Source: Porticoccaceae bacterium
GTDB lineage: Bacteria; Pseudomonadota; Gammaproteobacteria; Pseudomonadales; Porticoccaceae
Reading direction: 5' to 3'
Assembly: GCA_902562425.1 (NCBI GenBank)
Contig: CACETF010000017.1
Location: 1-45,594, forward strand
DNA: 45,594 nucleotides
Below, piece after piece: positions 25,583 through 38,440 of the stretch. The notes beneath the pieces were generated by a model. The model was not told where the DNA came from, made no database searches, and saw nothing but the letters and a program-made list of their open reading frames with translations. The translations under genes and the position numbers were made by a program. The first letter of the stretch is position 1. Each line of letters opens with the position of its first letter.

Positions 25583-27085
25583 GTGATATTAAACCATAGG
25601 TTCTGCGGATTAACAGTAATAGCGTGTGGTCTAATTGTTTTGCTCTCCTGCGGCAGTAATCAGTCAGAGACGCCAAATTTGCCGCCACAATTTGTCACAG
25701 AGCTTGAAATTGCCGTTGACGAGAATTCAACCTCGATAGGCGAAGGTTTAGCTACAGACCCCGAAAACGACTCATTGACTTTTACTGTAAGCGGACCAGA
25801 TGCCACTGAGGTAGCCGTTTCCAAAGACGGTAACATGCGTTTTCTATCACCAAAGGATTTTGAGGCGCCATCTAGCGCAGATGGCGATAACCTTTATGAG
25901 GTCATTGTTGAAGTCTCAGACGGAGAGTCGACTACTAGTGAACAATTTAATATAAGTATTATTGATGAAAGCGAGTTGTATATTGATACATATTTTCCAT
26001 TTGAAGAGGATGAGGTCAATTATGCAGAGTTCAACTCGGTTGAGTCAGCGATGGCAGTTGACGAGGTGTTCTCGACAGAGAGCAGGTTGTGGGGTTTTAA
26101 ATTTATAAATGACCAGGCTTACCTGACTACTAGGCAAGACGGTGTTTTCTTTTTACATGATTTGGTAACAGAACAAAAATATTCATTCGACGTATCATCC
26201 AAGATAAATCTTTACTCGGAGGGACAAGGAGGGCTCTTTAATTTTGACATAGCAAAAATCTCTGACACCAGTTATCAAATCTACTTCGCGGCATCAATCG
26301 TGACACAGCAATCTGGCTATGCCTTAGCGCTGCACAGGTTCGAGCTTACGTTAAGTGATGAGCCGATTTTCTCTGACCCAGTAAAGCTTTTTGAGGCGGA
26401 GCCTGACGAAACCTCCAACCAGCATTTTGGCGGGGACGTTTTATTGATTGGTGATGTGCTTTATGCTACTTCCGGAGATAGGCGCTGCAGAGCGTGTGCA
26501 CAATCACCAGAACGGTATAACGGCAAAGTGCTTAGATTCCAAATTCAACCAGATGCTAGCCTCTCAGCTCACCCACAAAATACGGTAAATACCGACTCGC
26601 GAAGAGAAATTTATTCGCTTGGGCACCGAAATCCTCAGGGGATAGATTTAGTTTCTGAATTTGGAGAGGTAGTCGTCTCCGAGCACGGCCCGCAAGGTGG
26701 TGATGAAGTAAATGTTTTACAGCTTGGTACAAACTACGGGTGGCCCTTGGTCACCTTGGGTGAGGAATATGGGGGTGGCCTAATTGGCGAGACGCAACTG
26801 CCGGGGTATCAAGATTCAGTTACACACTACATTCCGTCGATTGCACCTAGAGGCATCAAATACATACACGAAAATCAGTTATTTCCAGAGCTTGATAACA
26901 GTTTCCTTATAACTTCCTTAAAGTTCGAGCTGATGTTGGTCTTAAGTCTTGACTCAATCAGGCCAAGACATAGATTTATTAATTTATCCGGCTATGGAAG
27001 AATCTCATCATTTGATATCAATTCAGTCGGTGAAATATTCTTTGTAACCCACTCGACGCCCGGGAAAGTATTTCGAATTCGTTAG
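25583..27085 (+). CDS. Lipoprotein with cadherin-like domain and sugar-dehydrogenase propeller
   Basis: A 500-residue protein with a lipoprotein signal ending LLSCG near residue 24. A cadherin-like β domain follows (about 35-130: IAVDENSTSIGEGLATDPENDSL, FEVSDGES-type repeat). Then comes a β-propeller of the glucose/sorbosone dehydrogenase family with the diagnostic GHRNPQGIDL, VVVSEHGPQGGDEVNVL and GTNYGWPLVTLGEEYGG. Family members are PQQ-dependent aldose dehydrogenases (E. coli YliI type) or propellers of unknown activity, here at the outer or inner membrane surface. GGAGG precedes the start at 25583, which I read as GTG. Transcribed divergently from the MacA-like operon. The link to the glycan locus, sugar oxidation, is possible but unproven. 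Confidence 0.83.
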   Translation: MILNHRFCGLTVIACGLIVLLSCGSNQSETPNLPPQFVTELEIAVDENSTSIGEGLATDPENDSLTFTVSGPDATEVAVSKDGNMRFLSPKDFEAPSSADGDNLYEVIVEVSDGESTTSEQFNISIIDESELYIDTYFPFEEDEVNYAEFNSVESAMAVDEVFSTESRLWGFKFINDQAYLTTRQDGVFFLHDLVTEQKYSFDVSSKINLYSEGQGGLFNFDIAKISDTSYQIYFAASIVTQQSGYALALHRFELTLSDEPIFSDPVKLFEAEPDETSNQHFGGDVLLIGDVLYATSGDRRCRACAQSPERYNGKVLRFQIQPDASLSAHPQNTVNTDSRREIYSLGHRNPQGIDLVSEFGEVVVSEHGPQGGDEVNVLQLGTNYGWPLVTLGEEYGGGLIGETQLPGYQDSVTHYIPSIAPRGIKYIHENQLFPELDNSFLITSLKFELMLVLSLDSIRPRHRFINLSGYGRISSFDINSVGEIFFVTHSTPGKVFRIR

Positions 27086-27324
27086 TTTCCTGATCCCCAG
27101 CGCGCCGAAGTGAGAAATAATTATATTTTTGTACATAAATTTAATGCGGCTTGGATACATTCTTTAATAATGTTGACGACCATCTGATGCCTGTTTTATT
27201 AATCTATTAATAGTGTACTATCGCAAATAAGAAAGAGTCCAAAAATTTGCTTTGGTTTTATTGAAGCAAATAATGATGGGACGACTTAAAAATCGAAAGC
27301 AATCTTAATTTGTAGGGAAGCAGC

Positions 27325-28914
27325 ATGGGTTCAAGGCTAAACTCACTATTGCTATCAAAGATTCGACATAACCTCAAGACCTTCGTCAACATTATATGTG
27401 GTTTTTCTGAGCTGTTACTTGAGGAGCTAGATGATGTAGGTAATGAAACCATTGAGACTTTTTCCTCCAACTTAAGCTGCGTTAATTCGAATGGTAGGAA
27501 GCTTTCAACTTTGATTGATCAGAGTTTTCCTCAATCAAGTTTTTCTAAGAAAGATTTTTTTTTGGAGGTGACTGCTCAATCTAAACTTTTAACGAAAAAC
27601 TCAAGAGGACTTATAAAAGCGAGTTTGGATGAACTAATAGCCTGTAAAACAGGATCTCCAGTCAGCTTTTACAACGTTCATCAAGATGATTTTTTTCGCA
27701 TTGAAAAAGCGATCAACGGTCTTCATCAAAACCTGAATGTTTTGGTTAAATGCGTTTTTGAATCGAGTACCTCTCTCGTAGACGCTGGTGTCTTAAGCCA
27801 AGACGATTTGAATTTGGTTATCCAACTCTCGGAATCTTTGCGAGAGACACCTGACGCTCTCAAGACTGATTTTCCATCTAGCGTGTTGGTAGTAGATGAT
27901 AACATGTCCAATACTGAATATCTTAAACGAAAACTGAATGCCTCAGGACATCAGGTTTTCGCCGCTGAATCAGCATTCGACGCTGAGGCAATGATTTACT
28001 CTAAGATAGAGGTAGATTTGATATTGTTAGACATCCTGATGCCTGACGTGAGCGGTTATGAATTTCTGCAAAGGAATCAGGACATATTACAATCCAAAAA
28101 TATTCCGGTGATTATAGTGTCCTCTTTAGATGAACAGGATACCGTGTACCGTTGTTTGGAGGCTGGTGCTCAAGACTTCGTCACTAAGCCTATTAACTTT
28201 ATGATTCTCGCCGCCCGCATTAATGCGGCACTCGAGCGGAAGCACCTCCTGGATAAAGAGGAGGACTATGTCTTAAGTATAGAAGAAGAAAAGGAAAAAA
28301 ACGAAAAGCTGTTACTGAATATTTTGCCGCCTACTATCGCGGAACGGATGAAACAGAATGAGCACACGATTGCTGATACAGTAGAAAATTGCACGATATT
28401 GTTTGCTGATATTGTTGGTTTCACTCCGATGTCTCAGTCTTTAGGAGCCGCCAGAATAGTGAACACTTTGAATAGTATTTTCACAAAGTTTGATGAATTT
28501 TGCGAAGAATTTGAAGTAGAAAAAATAAAAACTATCGGAGACGCATATATGCTAGCTTCCGGCGTGCTAAGGTCTGATCCTAATCATGCTGTTAAAACCG
28601 TGCGAATGGCTGTGCGGATGTTGTCATTTGTGAAAGACCATCCCAAGATCGATGCTTTTAAGTTATCGCTAAGGATTGGGATCCATTCGGGGCCGGTTAT
28701 TGCCGGTGTAATTGGAAAAAAGAAGTTTATTTATGATCTATGGGGTGACACTGTAAATACAGCGGCGAGGATGGAGTCGCATGGAATACCTGACTGTATT
28801 CATTTGACTAAAGAGACGGCTTTATTACTGTCAGGAACCTTTAATTTAACAAAGCGACCCGCATTGCAGATCAAAGGGAAGGGTGAAATGGATACATTCC
28901 TCATAGTAAGTTAA
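27325..28914 (+). CDS. REC-class III adenylate/guanylate cyclase with degenerate HisKA-like start
   Basis: A 529-residue soluble protein. The N-terminus IRHNLKTFVNIICGFSELLLEE looks like a histidine-kinase dimerisation helix with His15 in the H-box position, but no kinase ATP domain follows. A middle helical region precedes a receiver domain (about 186-305; VDD at 190-192, phospho-acceptor D236 in LLDILMP, K288 in TKP). A coiled-coil linker and LLLNILPP follow. The class III cyclase domain (about 350-525) has metal Asp362 (FADIVGF) and Asp406 (IGDAYM), plus WGDTVNTAARME with Asn478 and Arg482. These residues make it likely active; K402 and the DLWG Asp favour ATP. It would make cAMP in response to phosphorylation. 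The hybrid kinase gene starts 48 bases downstream, which makes it the likely phosphodonor. Confidence 0.9.
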   Translation: MGSRLNSLLLSKIRHNLKTFVNIICGFSELLLEELDDVGNETIETFSSNLSCVNSNGRKLSTLIDQSFPQSSFSKKDFFLEVTAQSKLLTKNSRGLIKASLDELIACKTGSPVSFYNVHQDDFFRIEKAINGLHQNLNVLVKCVFESSTSLVDAGVLSQDDLNLVIQLSESLRETPDALKTDFPSSVLVVDDNMSNTEYLKRKLNASGHQVFAAESAFDAEAMIYSKIEVDLILLDILMPDVSGYEFLQRNQDILQSKNIPVIIVSSLDEQDTVYRCLEAGAQDFVTKPINFMILAARINAALERKHLLDKEEDYVLSIEEEKEKNEKLLLNILPPTIAERMKQNEHTIADTVENCTILFADIVGFTPMSQSLGAARIVNTLNSIFTKFDEFCEEFEVEKIKTIGDAYMLASGVLRSDPNHAVKTVRMAVRMLSFVKDHPKIDAFKLSLRIGIHSGPVIAGVIGKKKFIYDLWGDTVNTAARMESHGIPDCIHLTKETALLLSGTFNLTKRPALQIKGKGEMDTFLIVS

Positions 28915-28962
28915 TCGCGAAGCAATACTAAGAGCATTGATTAGTTTTATAAAGGAAAAATT

Positions 28963-31900
28963 ATGCCGGAGAAAGGCCAGACAAAGATAAACAAAGAGAA
29001 ATCATATTTTGAGCATAAAGATCAGATACTTTCATATGTAGTTGATCAGATTCGAGATGCGGTGCTGGTTTGGGACGCTAATGAGAAGCTCATTCTGTTA
29101 AATGAATCTGCCTCAAATTGGAGCAGTGAACGCCACTCTGGACTTTCACTGCATTTAGGCATTTCTATCTCAGAGCTTTGGGGATCATTTTATGACTATG
29201 TTGTTGATCAATCTGCTAAGAGCATAGACGCGAAAAATTCTTTAAACGGTCTTGACAAGGAGGCCTTTATAGCCGAGAGGATGCCTAAGAAAATTGAAAA
29301 CGGCGAAAATAACGGCAAGTTTTATAACCCAATACTGGAGGTTTTTTACCAAGAAAAACACAGCCGTCGGGAGGACGGAACAGTAATTTCGATTTACTTT
29401 GACGTATCTAGGGAAAAGCGAAACGAGAGAAATAGTGAACAAATGCTGCAAGCATTTGAGAAGATGGGCGATTTTATTTTAATTTGGGATGAGTATGAAA
29501 ATTTAATAACATTCAACGTAGCGGCAGCCAAATTCATGCAGCGCAGCGGTGTTACGCTAGTAAAAGGCTTAAATTATGACGAAATGAATCGACTTGCCAC
29601 CAAATATTTTTCGGATAAATTTGCTGAGGAGAAAGATTCGAACGTTGTTACTGGAACACGAAATAAATCAAAATCATCAGGAATAAGTTATGAAAAATTT
29701 AATGAGCACCACAAAAGTTTGCGACGGTCGAAAAGTGGCGAGATCAGGGAAATTTATAATCCCATACTCGATGTATATTTATCAGCTGTCGATACAGTTT
29801 TACCAGATGGCGGATTAGTTTCTGTAATTAGGGACATTACTGAGGAGAAAAAACGGGAAAAAGATTTAAAAATTTTAGGAGATGCAATTGACCACGTATC
29901 GGATGAAGTTGTTGTGTATGACAGCGAAGACAGGCTTATTTCGATTAATGGTGCGGCACAGCGGGCAGCTGTGGCAACGTTTGGTACAGAACTTACAACG
30001 GGTATGACTTCAAGAGAAGTTCGTGGCTGTTTTTACGATGCAGTTTTGTCAAAAAAAATTGATCCACATTCCCTTAGAATTGAGAGAGGGGAGTTTGTAG
30101 ACTCTAGAATCAATGAAACTGAGCAAAATTTGAAATCCGGTAGAATTCACAGAGAAGACCGTTTCAATCCCATAACTGAAAAATATCAAGAGTGTATCAC
30201 CACTTTATTACCCGATGGCGGAAGGATCACGATAAACAGAGATGTAACAGAACTTAAGGAACAACAGAGGACACTGAGTGCTTTGGCGAATGCGATTCAG
30301 CAAGTGCCTGATGAAATCGCGGTCTGGGATAGTGAAAAAAAGCTTGTTGCATTCAACGAATCGGCAACGAACGCAGCTTTTCGAAGGACGGGTATTCACA
30401 TGCAATTGGGTATGACGTTTGAACAGCTTTTTAGTGCAGCATATGACGCTTTTACAAATCAAGGACACGATCTTGCAGAGACCAAAGAGGATTTTATTCA
30501 AAGGAATAGGTCAGAACGTTACGCCGGACACGGTAAGGTGCGTATTTCTAATTTGGGTGATCAAATAACGGAGGCTGTTGACACTCCTCTACCAGAGGGT
30601 GGTTTGGTTTCGATAACTCGAGACGTCACCGAAATTAAAAAGCAAGAGAGGGAGTTAAAGGCTTTAGCAGAAGCCATTCAGCACGTCCCAGCACAAATAA
30701 CCGTTTGGGATAGCGAGGAGAGACTTGCAGCATTTAACGAGGTTTCCAAGCGTTCAACGCTTGAAAAAACCGGGGTAACTCTGCGACAGGGAATGGCGAT
30801 GGATGAGCTCTTCGGTTGGATGTATGACAACTTGCTTGAGCGCGGATTTAGTGATCCAAGCACTGGAACTAGTCTCTCTGAGTATGCGACAAAGGAGGAA
30901 TTTATTAAGTTGAACAAAGAGTCGAGGCTACACAGATTAGGGACGGCAAACACGACATACATTGATGGAAAATTTCTGGAGGCGGTTCACACACCCCTCC
31001 CGGACGGTGGCGCGGTATCTATGACAAGGGACGTAACTGAAGCAAAACGGCGTGAGAAAGAGTTAGGAATCCTTGTAGACGAGCTGGCTTTGGCCAGAGA
31101 TCAGGCTAACAAGGCCAGTGATGCAAAGAGCCTCTTCGTGGCAAATATGAGTCATGAGCTTCGGACGCCGCTTAACGCAATAATTGGCCTCGCGGAGTTA
31201 CTGAAGGAAGAGGCCGAAGAAGACGGACTGAAAGACTATAAAGAGCCACTAGAAAGGATTCATTCCGCGGGAGATCACCTTTTGAATTTAATAAATGATG
31301 TCCTTGATGTTTCTAAAATAGAGGCCGGCAAGATCGACTTTAACATCGAGGAATTTGCGCCCAAAGGTCTAATAGAAGACGTGGTGGCGACTACCCGGCA
31401 GCTGGCGGAGGGTAACAACAACGATGTGAAAGTCGACTTTGGCGAAGCGCTACCACTCATTCGTACGGACAAGACGCGAGTTCGTCAAATAGTCTTTAAT
31501 CTAGTAGCAAATGCTTGCAAGTTTACACATGGTGGTTTTGTGAAAATTCGCGTTTTGAAAAAACTCGTTGATTATCGGGATTATATTGATATATCAGTCA
31601 TGGATAATGGCATTGGTATGACCGACGCGCAAGTCGCAAAGTTATTCTCTTCATTTGTTCAGGCTGACAGTTCAACGACCCGAAAATACGGCGGAACAGG
31701 TCTAGGTCTCGCTATATCCAAGCAGTTAGCAGAAAAATTGGGAGGTAGTTTAGAGGTTAAAAGCCAGTTGGGGAAGGGTTCGATCTTTACGGCATCGCTG
31801 CCTGTTGTAACTCAAATCGAGGAAGTTTCCGTTGACGAAGAAATTTTACAAAATGATTCTAAAAAAAGGGTGCAAAATAAGCAGCAGTTAACAGATGTAC

Positions 31901-32640
31901 CGCGCGTTCTGGTTATAGATGATGATCCTATCGTTCTTGGGATGATGACTAAGCATCTCTCGAATTTTGGTTTCGAAGTGTTGGTGGCTGAGGGAGGAAA
32001 GCAGGGGATCGAGATCGCTAGAAGAGAACTACCCTCTGTAATAACGCTAGATATTTTAATGCCGGAGATGGATGGATGGTCGGTGCTCAGAACGCTTAAA
32101 GCCGATTCGGTGACGGCAGGCATTCCTGTTATCATGGCTTCAATACTTGATGAGCAAAAACAGGGCTTTGCGCTTGGAGCAAATGATTACGTTTCAAAAC
32201 CGATTAATCGAACCAAATTAATGGCGGCGATTAAACGTTTCGTAAAGATTGGATCAGACAAAAAAGTATTAATTGTCGAAGATGACGCAGACTCGAGGAT
32301 GTTTCTGAATCGGTTACTTCGCTCAGAGAGCCTTGAGGTAGAGGAAGCCGTCAACGGAAAAGAGGCTCTTGATCTGCTGGTCGCGACAGAACAGCTTCCA
32401 GTACTGATTTTGTTGGATCTCATGATGCCTGTGATGGATGGGTTTGAATTTTTATCTCGGATTAGGGAGATCAAACCTTTGAGGGATATTCCGGTCCTGG
32501 TGATTACTGCTGCCGATTTATCTAACATTGATAAAGAGCGACTGCAGGGGAGTGTAGAAAACGTTATACGAAAAGACAGTGTGAATAAGGAGAGAATGCT
32601 CGAGGAGATCACTACTCTTATTTCATCGAATGCGCAATGA
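28963..32640 (+). CDS. Soluble hybrid histidine kinase with five PAS repeats and two receivers
   Basis: A 1225-residue protein without membrane segments. Five related PAS repeats, about 22-150, 160-295, 302-430, 440-558 and 566-695, share the pattern V-W-D-S-E-x-x-L-x-x-F-N and end PDGG-V-S-I-x-R-D-V-T-E. The HisKA domain has H731 in [12 protein letters not shown]. The HATPase domain has VANACKF (N box), [27 protein letters not shown]. Receiver 1 has D1030 (TLDILMP) and receiver 2 has D1152 (LLDLMMP). All key residues are present. It should sense a cytoplasmic signal or cofactor through the PAS array and relay phosphate to its own receivers, to the following single receiver and perhaps to the cyclase. 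There is no HPt domain here, so onward relay from the receivers needs a protein encoded elsewhere. The RR gene starts 21 bases after its stop. Confidence 0.94.
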   Translation: MPEKGQTKINKEKSYFEHKDQILSYVVDQIRDAVLVWDANEKLILLNESASNWSSERHSGLSLHLGISISELWGSFYDYVVDQSAKSIDAKNSLNGLDKEAFIAERMPKKIENGENNGKFYNPILEVFYQEKHSRREDGTVISIYFDVSREKRNERNSEQMLQAFEKMGDFILIWDEYENLITFNVAAAKFMQRSGVTLVKGLNYDEMNRLATKYFSDKFAEEKDSNVVTGTRNKSKSSGISYEKFNEHHKSLRRSKSGEIREIYNPILDVYLSAVDTVLPDGGLVSVIRDITEEKKREKDLKILGDAIDHVSDEVVVYDSEDRLISINGAAQRAAVATFGTELTTGMTSREVRGCFYDAVLSKKIDPHSLRIERGEFVDSRINETEQNLKSGRIHREDRFNPITEKYQECITTLLPDGGRITINRDVTELKEQQRTLSALANAIQQVPDEIAVWDSEKKLVAFNESATNAAFRRTGIHMQLGMTFEQLFSAAYDAFTNQGHDLAETKEDFIQRNRSERYAGHGKVRISNLGDQITEAVDTPLPEGGLVSITRDVTEIKKQERELKALAEAIQHVPAQITVWDSEERLAAFNEVSKRSTLEKTGVTLRQGMAMDELFGWMYDNLLERGFSDPSTGTSLSEYATKEEFIKLNKESRLHRLGTANTTYIDGKFLEAVHTPLPDGGAVSMTRDVTEAKRREKELGILVDELALARDQANKASDAKSLFVANMSHELRTPLNAIIGLAELLKEEAEEDGLKDYKEPLERIHSAGDHLLNLINDVLDVSKIEAGKIDFNIEEFAPKGLIEDVVATTRQLAEGNNNDVKVDFGEALPLIRTDKTRVRQIVFNLVANACKFTHGGFVKIRVLKKLVDYRDYIDISVMDNGIGMTDAQVAKLFSSFVQADSSTTRKYGGTGLGLAISKQLAEKLGGSLEVKSQLGKGSIFTASLPVVTQIEEVSVDEEILQNDSKKRVQNKQQLTDVPRVLVIDDDPIVLGMMTKHLSNFGFEVLVAEGGKQGIEIARRELPSVITLDILMPEMDGWSVLRTLKADSVTAGIPVIMASILDEQKQGFALGANDYVSKPINRTKLMAAIKRFVKIGSDKKVLIVEDDADSRMFLNRLLRSESLEVEEAVNGKEALDLLVATEQLPVLILLDLMMPVMDGFEFLSRIREIKPLRDIPVLVITAADLSNIDKERLQGSVENVIRKDSVNKERMLEEITTLISSNAQ

Positions 32641-32661
32641 GGAATTAATAGGGAATTAGAA

Positions 32662-33030
32662 ATGACTAAAATTCTTTACATTGAAGACAATGAAGACAAT
32701 ATATATATGCTCAAGAGACGTCTTCAAAAAAAAGGTTTTGATGTGGTAATTGCGGAGAATGGAAAGATAGGTATTGAGATGTCCTTTTCAGAAAAACCTG
32801 ACCTGATTCTTATGGATCTAAGTTTGCCGGTAATGGATGGTTGGGAGGCTACTAAAATAATCAAAAGTCACGAAGAAACTGCATCCATTCCTGTCATCGC
32901 TTTGTCAGCTAACGCAATGGAAGAACATAAACAACGGGCGTTGCAAGCTGGTGCTAACGATTATGATACTAAGCCAGTTGACCTTGCAAGGTTGTTGGCC
33001 AAAATAAAACTCGCTCTTGAGAGTGACTGA
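32662..33030 (+). CDS. Single-domain response regulator (CheY/DivK-like)
   Basis: A 122-residue receiver only: KILYIEDNEDN with the acidic pair, phospho-acceptor Asp in LILMDLSLPVMDGWE, Ser/Thr in ALSAN and Lys in TKPVD. Such stand-alone receivers of the DivK/CheY type act by protein contact. It follows the hybrid kinase closely and is probably part of the same phosphorelay; possible partners are the kinase itself and the cyclase protein. AGGAATTAATAGGG-type sequence precedes the ATG. Confidence 0.92.
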   Translation: MTKILYIEDNEDNIYMLKRRLQKKGFDVVIAENGKIGIEMSFSEKPDLILMDLSLPVMDGWEATKIIKSHEETASIPVIALSANAMEEHKQRALQAGANDYDTKPVDLARLLAKIKLALESD

Positions 33031-33379
33031 TTAAGTGTAAAACTTTGTATCTTGTGTGCGGGCTGTGGCATTGAGCTGTATCTCTTACAGATTTAGTGAA
33101 CGGCCAAAATTACTTATATATCTTCCTAGTCAAAAGTGAACATTTTTGTCAGATTAATGAGCTCCACTCTTTTTTTTTAATTGCGATGTCCCGTTAATGC
33201 ATTTGAATTAACTATTAACCATTTGTGATACAGTTATATTTCAAAAGATTTAAATCTCACGTTTATAGTTTTTTGGGTCAATTGGATGGATGGGAGAGCG
33301 ACATTGCGCGATTTTTGTGTATTGAGGTATTTGAATCGAAAAGCCCAAGAATTTCTCGCTCGCGCGAGGAACAAAATCA
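33031..33379 (+). other. Intergenic region, nothing recognised
   Basis: Between the response regulator and the MotA-like gene. There is a T-run at about 33171-33179, but no clear stem before it. A minus-strand frame (33250-33654) is the antisense of the next gene. Confidence 0.4.
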
Positions 33380-34294
33380 ATGAGAAGAGAAATGTCTAAA
33401 AAAGATTGTTTTAAATTTAGTGTGACACCACCTAAAAGTCTCATTCCAATTTTTATTTCACCGTGTGTTTTTGCCAATTCAGACGAGTCCGATTCGTCTG
33501 GGTTACTCATACTATTACGTACTTTGAGCGAGTTGATGGTAAATGCTGTTGATCCAATTTTTGGATTTCTGGCGATGCCAGATGCATCACCTGGCGTTGG
33601 TCTGGTAATTATTTTAGCAGGCACTGGGTGTCTGGCTCGAATACTTTTTCTCAAATATAGAGATTTAAATATGCTAATTCAGATGGGTAGATTATTTCCC
33701 AACTCAGAGCGCGAGTTTGCTGATCGATATCCAGATTTTGAAGATGAGATGTTAAAATTTCCGGTCATGAGCCGAGCATGGTTTGAATTTTGTGAGACAC
33801 TAGTTCTGCCAAATAAAAATTCACAGAGTAAAATTTTTAAAAATACCGTTCGTCCCCATGTATTTTTTAATGTAGATCGTCTGGAGATTGGGGTTAATGC
33901 AGAAAAGTCATGGCCTAAGCTGTTTGTTGGACTCGGCTTATTTGTAACATTATTTAGCTTGAGCTTCGCTCTCAGTGAAGTTTCGTCAGTTAAATTTATT
34001 AATGATGGAGCTAAGCAGATGTTAATTCTTCAGTTGATGGGGGCAATCAGTGTAACGCTATACCCAGTTATGTCTTCGGTGCTTATTTATTTGATTCTTA
34101 CCGTAGCTATTCGACACAGTGAGAAGTCGATAACACTGCGCTTAAATCAGTTAAATGATAAGATAGAGCGGGGCGTCAGATTTATTACACAGGAAGACCT
34201 TTCGCAGCAGTCATTGGTGTTGATGAAAAAGCAACTTGAGGCTATCCAATCACTCAACCGCACGTTAACCTCCGTCACAGATGCGGGTAAATGA
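33380..34294 (+). CDS. MotA/TolQ/ZorA-like membrane protein, no MotB partner
   Basis: A 304-residue protein with a hydrophobic segment near 70-105 (GVGLVIILAGTGCLARILFL). A cytoplasmic stretch follows with RPHVFFNVDRLEIGVNAEKSWPK, then VGLGLFVTLFSLSFAL and a further membrane pair around AISVTLYPVMSSVLIYLILTVAI, then a charged helical tail. This FFN...P..F.GLGL..T pattern is seen in MotA/ExbB-like proton-channel proteins, including the ZorA-like group. The usual neighbour is a MotB/OmpA-type peptidoglycan-binding partner; instead the next gene is a small secreted coiled-coil protein. Start choice: AGGAA about 10 nt upstream of ATG 33380. It could be a motor or channel subunit with a distant partner. 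Function is not assigned. Confidence 0.6.
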   Translation: MRREMSKKDCFKFSVTPPKSLIPIFISPCVFANSDESDSSGLLILLRTLSELMVNAVDPIFGFLAMPDASPGVGLVIILAGTGCLARILFLKYRDLNMLIQMGRLFPNSEREFADRYPDFEDEMLKFPVMSRAWFEFCETLVLPNKNSQSKIFKNTVRPHVFFNVDRLEIGVNAEKSWPKLFVGLGLFVTLFSLSFALSEVSSVKFINDGAKQMLILQLMGAISVTLYPVMSSVLIYLILTVAIRHSEKSITLRLNQLNDKIERGVRFITQEDLSQQSLVLMKKQLEAIQSLNRTLTSVTDAGK

Positions 34295-34548
34295 TAATTC
34301 GCATTTAAGGCTTACAGAGTATTTGGAGCTGGGGTTGCTCGATTTTGAATTGCGTCTTTAACCTTGTTATTCTCGCTGCTTTGAAGAAAAAATTCATTTA
34401 TGATTACTAGCGCTATATTATATAAAGACAGGTTTACTGAAAGGATGGTTTTATATTTTTGCGAGGTATTCGCGTGCAAAAGGTATTGGATTTTTTTAAA
34501 TAAGTAATCCAGCCGAACTGAATTAATGATTGAGAGAAGGTAAAGGCA

Positions 34549-34839
34549 ATGATTAAAAATTGTATGACTAGTTTTTTGAACAACACCACAATATTAGTTT
34601 TACTGTTGGTCGGAACGCATAATGTCGCTGCAGACGGGCATGATACTAATGTTGACTCAAATAAATCAAAAATCATAGAGCTAGAGATGCAGTTGCAAAC
34701 TCTACAAGCCAGAGAGAACGTTAAGCACAAGATGTTAGAGGATAAAATTGACATGGTTGAGGTGCGAATGGATGAGCTTGAGAAGGCACTTAAAGTTGTC
34801 GAGTCAGAGGTAGCATTTTTACGTCGCGCGGTGAGATAA
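34549..34839 (+). CDS. Small secreted coiled-coil protein
   Basis: A 96-residue protein. The signal peptide (ILVLLLVGTHNVAADG) probably ends after Ala-Ala/Ala-Asp near residue 29. The mature part is a heptad-rich coiled coil (IIELEMQLQTLQARENVKHK, then MVEVRMDELEKALKVVE) of about 60 residues ending in RRAVR. AGAGAAGG lies just before the ATG. Probably an oligomerising periplasmic protein. It follows the MotA-like gene by 254 bases, so co-function is uncertain. No family is recognised. Confidence 0.65.
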   Translation: MIKNCMTSFLNNTTILVLLLVGTHNVAADGHDTNVDSNKSKIIELEMQLQTLQARENVKHKMLEDKIDMVEVRMDELEKALKVVESEVAFLRRAVR

Positions 34840-34840
34840 G

Positions 34841-34864
34841 TTGGCGTGAAATATTAAACGCCAA
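34841..34864 (+). terminator. Stem-loop after the coiled-coil gene
   Basis: Perfect 7-base arms TTGGCGT (34841-34847) and ACGCCAA (34858-34864), right after the stop codon, with a T5 run about 7 bases later. Plausible intrinsic terminator, though the T-run is not adjacent. Confidence 0.45.
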
Positions 34865-34885
34865 CGCTACATTTTTAATGCATTC

Positions 34886-34913
34886 GAGAAGAGGGGCATC
34901 CAGCCCCTTTCTC
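34886..34913. terminator. Hairpin between convergent genes
   Basis: GAGAA(G)AGGGGC pairs with GCCCCTTTCTC across a 5-base loop, with one bulged G. It lies 22 bases beyond the katG stop, between convergent genes, as expected for a two-way terminator. U-runs are weak on both sides. Confidence 0.5.
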
Positions 34914-34935
34914 ATTGTTCGCGCACATATAAAAA

Positions 34936-37213
<2,278 letters not shown>

Positions 37214-38164
37214 ATGGTTACAATTAAACAGATCAATTATGTTTTAGCCGTCTCCAAGACATTACATTTTAAAAAGGCGGCAGAAATGTGCCATGTATCG
37301 CCCTCTGCATTGAGCATGGCGATATCAGAGCTTGAAAATCAGTTATGCATACAGGTGTTCGAACGAGATAATAAGCGGGTGATTATAACGTCGCAAGGGT
37401 ATGATTTAATCGCAAAGGCGCAAGATGTAAAGGTAAAATTAGATGAGATTTCAAATATTGGTTTAAAAAAAGCGCCACCTTTGAGTGGTTCATTATCGTT
37501 AGGTATTATTCCTACGGTAAGTCCTTATTTGTTGCCAATAGCATTGCCATGCTTACAAAAAGATTATCCGTCGCTCAGTCTCGTAATAACTGAGGACCAA
37601 TCTACATCACTAATATGCCAAGTAGAGGAGGGATCGCTTGATATGGCTATTCTTGCTCTTCCTTTTGATATCAATGAGCTAGTGACTTATAAATTTTGGT
37701 CAGAGGATTTTTATTACGTCACACATGTGGATAATTTAAAGCCCGGCGAGGCTTTTATAGATGTTAATAACCTAGACCCGACAAAGTTACTGCTTTTGGA
37801 GGATGGACATTGCTTAAAAGATCACGCGCTAGCGGCCTGTAAGTTAACCGATAAAACTCATTTTGACGTAAGAGTCTCAAGTCTAACCACTATAATTCAG
37901 CTTGTTATTAACAAGATGGGCTCAACGTTGGTCCCGCAGATGGCTCTTCAGCCGTTGACCGGTGCATTTACTTCCCTCGCCATACTGCCCCTAAATCAAT
38001 CAAGCCCACACAGGGAATTGGCAATTGTTGCCCGTTCTAGCTATCCTGGCACTGAAAGTATTCTCCATCTCAGTAGGTTACTCTCAAAGAATTTGGCAGC
38101 ACATCACTACATCAGCGATAGTCGGAAGAATAGTTACAATAGTAATTCCGCTTTGAGTAATTAA
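37214..38164 (+). CDS. oxyR: LysR-type peroxide regulator OxyR
   Basis: A 316-residue LysR-type regulator. It has an N-terminal winged helix (ISEL and SPSALSMAISELENQL) and a C-terminal sensing domain with the OxyR signature LLEDGHCLKDHALAACK. The cysteines are C200 and C209, with the same nine-residue spacing as C199/C208 of E. coli OxyR, which form the peroxide-induced disulfide. It should activate katG, divergent next door, and other peroxide genes. The ATG lies after an AT-rich leader without an obvious ribosome binding site. The C-terminus is slightly extended and Ser/Asn-rich. Confidence 0.93.
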   Translation: MVTIKQINYVLAVSKTLHFKKAAEMCHVSPSALSMAISELENQLCIQVFERDNKRVIITSQGYDLIAKAQDVKVKLDEISNIGLKKAPPLSGSLSLGIIPTVSPYLLPIALPCLQKDYPSLSLVITEDQSTSLICQVEEGSLDMAILALPFDINELVTYKFWSEDFYYVTHVDNLKPGEAFIDVNNLDPTKLLLLEDGHCLKDHALAACKLTDKTHFDVRVSSLTTIIQLVINKMGSTLVPQMALQPLTGAFTSLAILPLNQSSPHRELAIVARSSYPGTESILHLSRLLSKNLAAHHYISDSRKNSYNSNSALSN

Positions 38165-38440
38165 CTTGAGGGTTAAACTGATAGAGCGGGTGAGATAAAT
38201 AATAGTCGTCACCTCACGACCGATTATGACAAATAAGAGCCGTATGATTCCTCGGCGACTTCAGAACTAACAGCAGACGCTCAATAACGTTCATTTTTAC
38301 CCGCAAATCTTTAAAGTTTTGCTTTTAAAACTGTTCATGCGTCAGCCAATGTTTCCGCGATAGACATTCTCAAAAAATTTGAGCTTAGATCCGAAAGACT
38401 TTTACGATTGCTCGATACCACTCAAGCTGGAGATTCTATT

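Noticed and set aside
33250-33654. 134-residue minus-strand ORF
   Set aside because: Overlaps the MotA-like gene in antisense and has no protein features.
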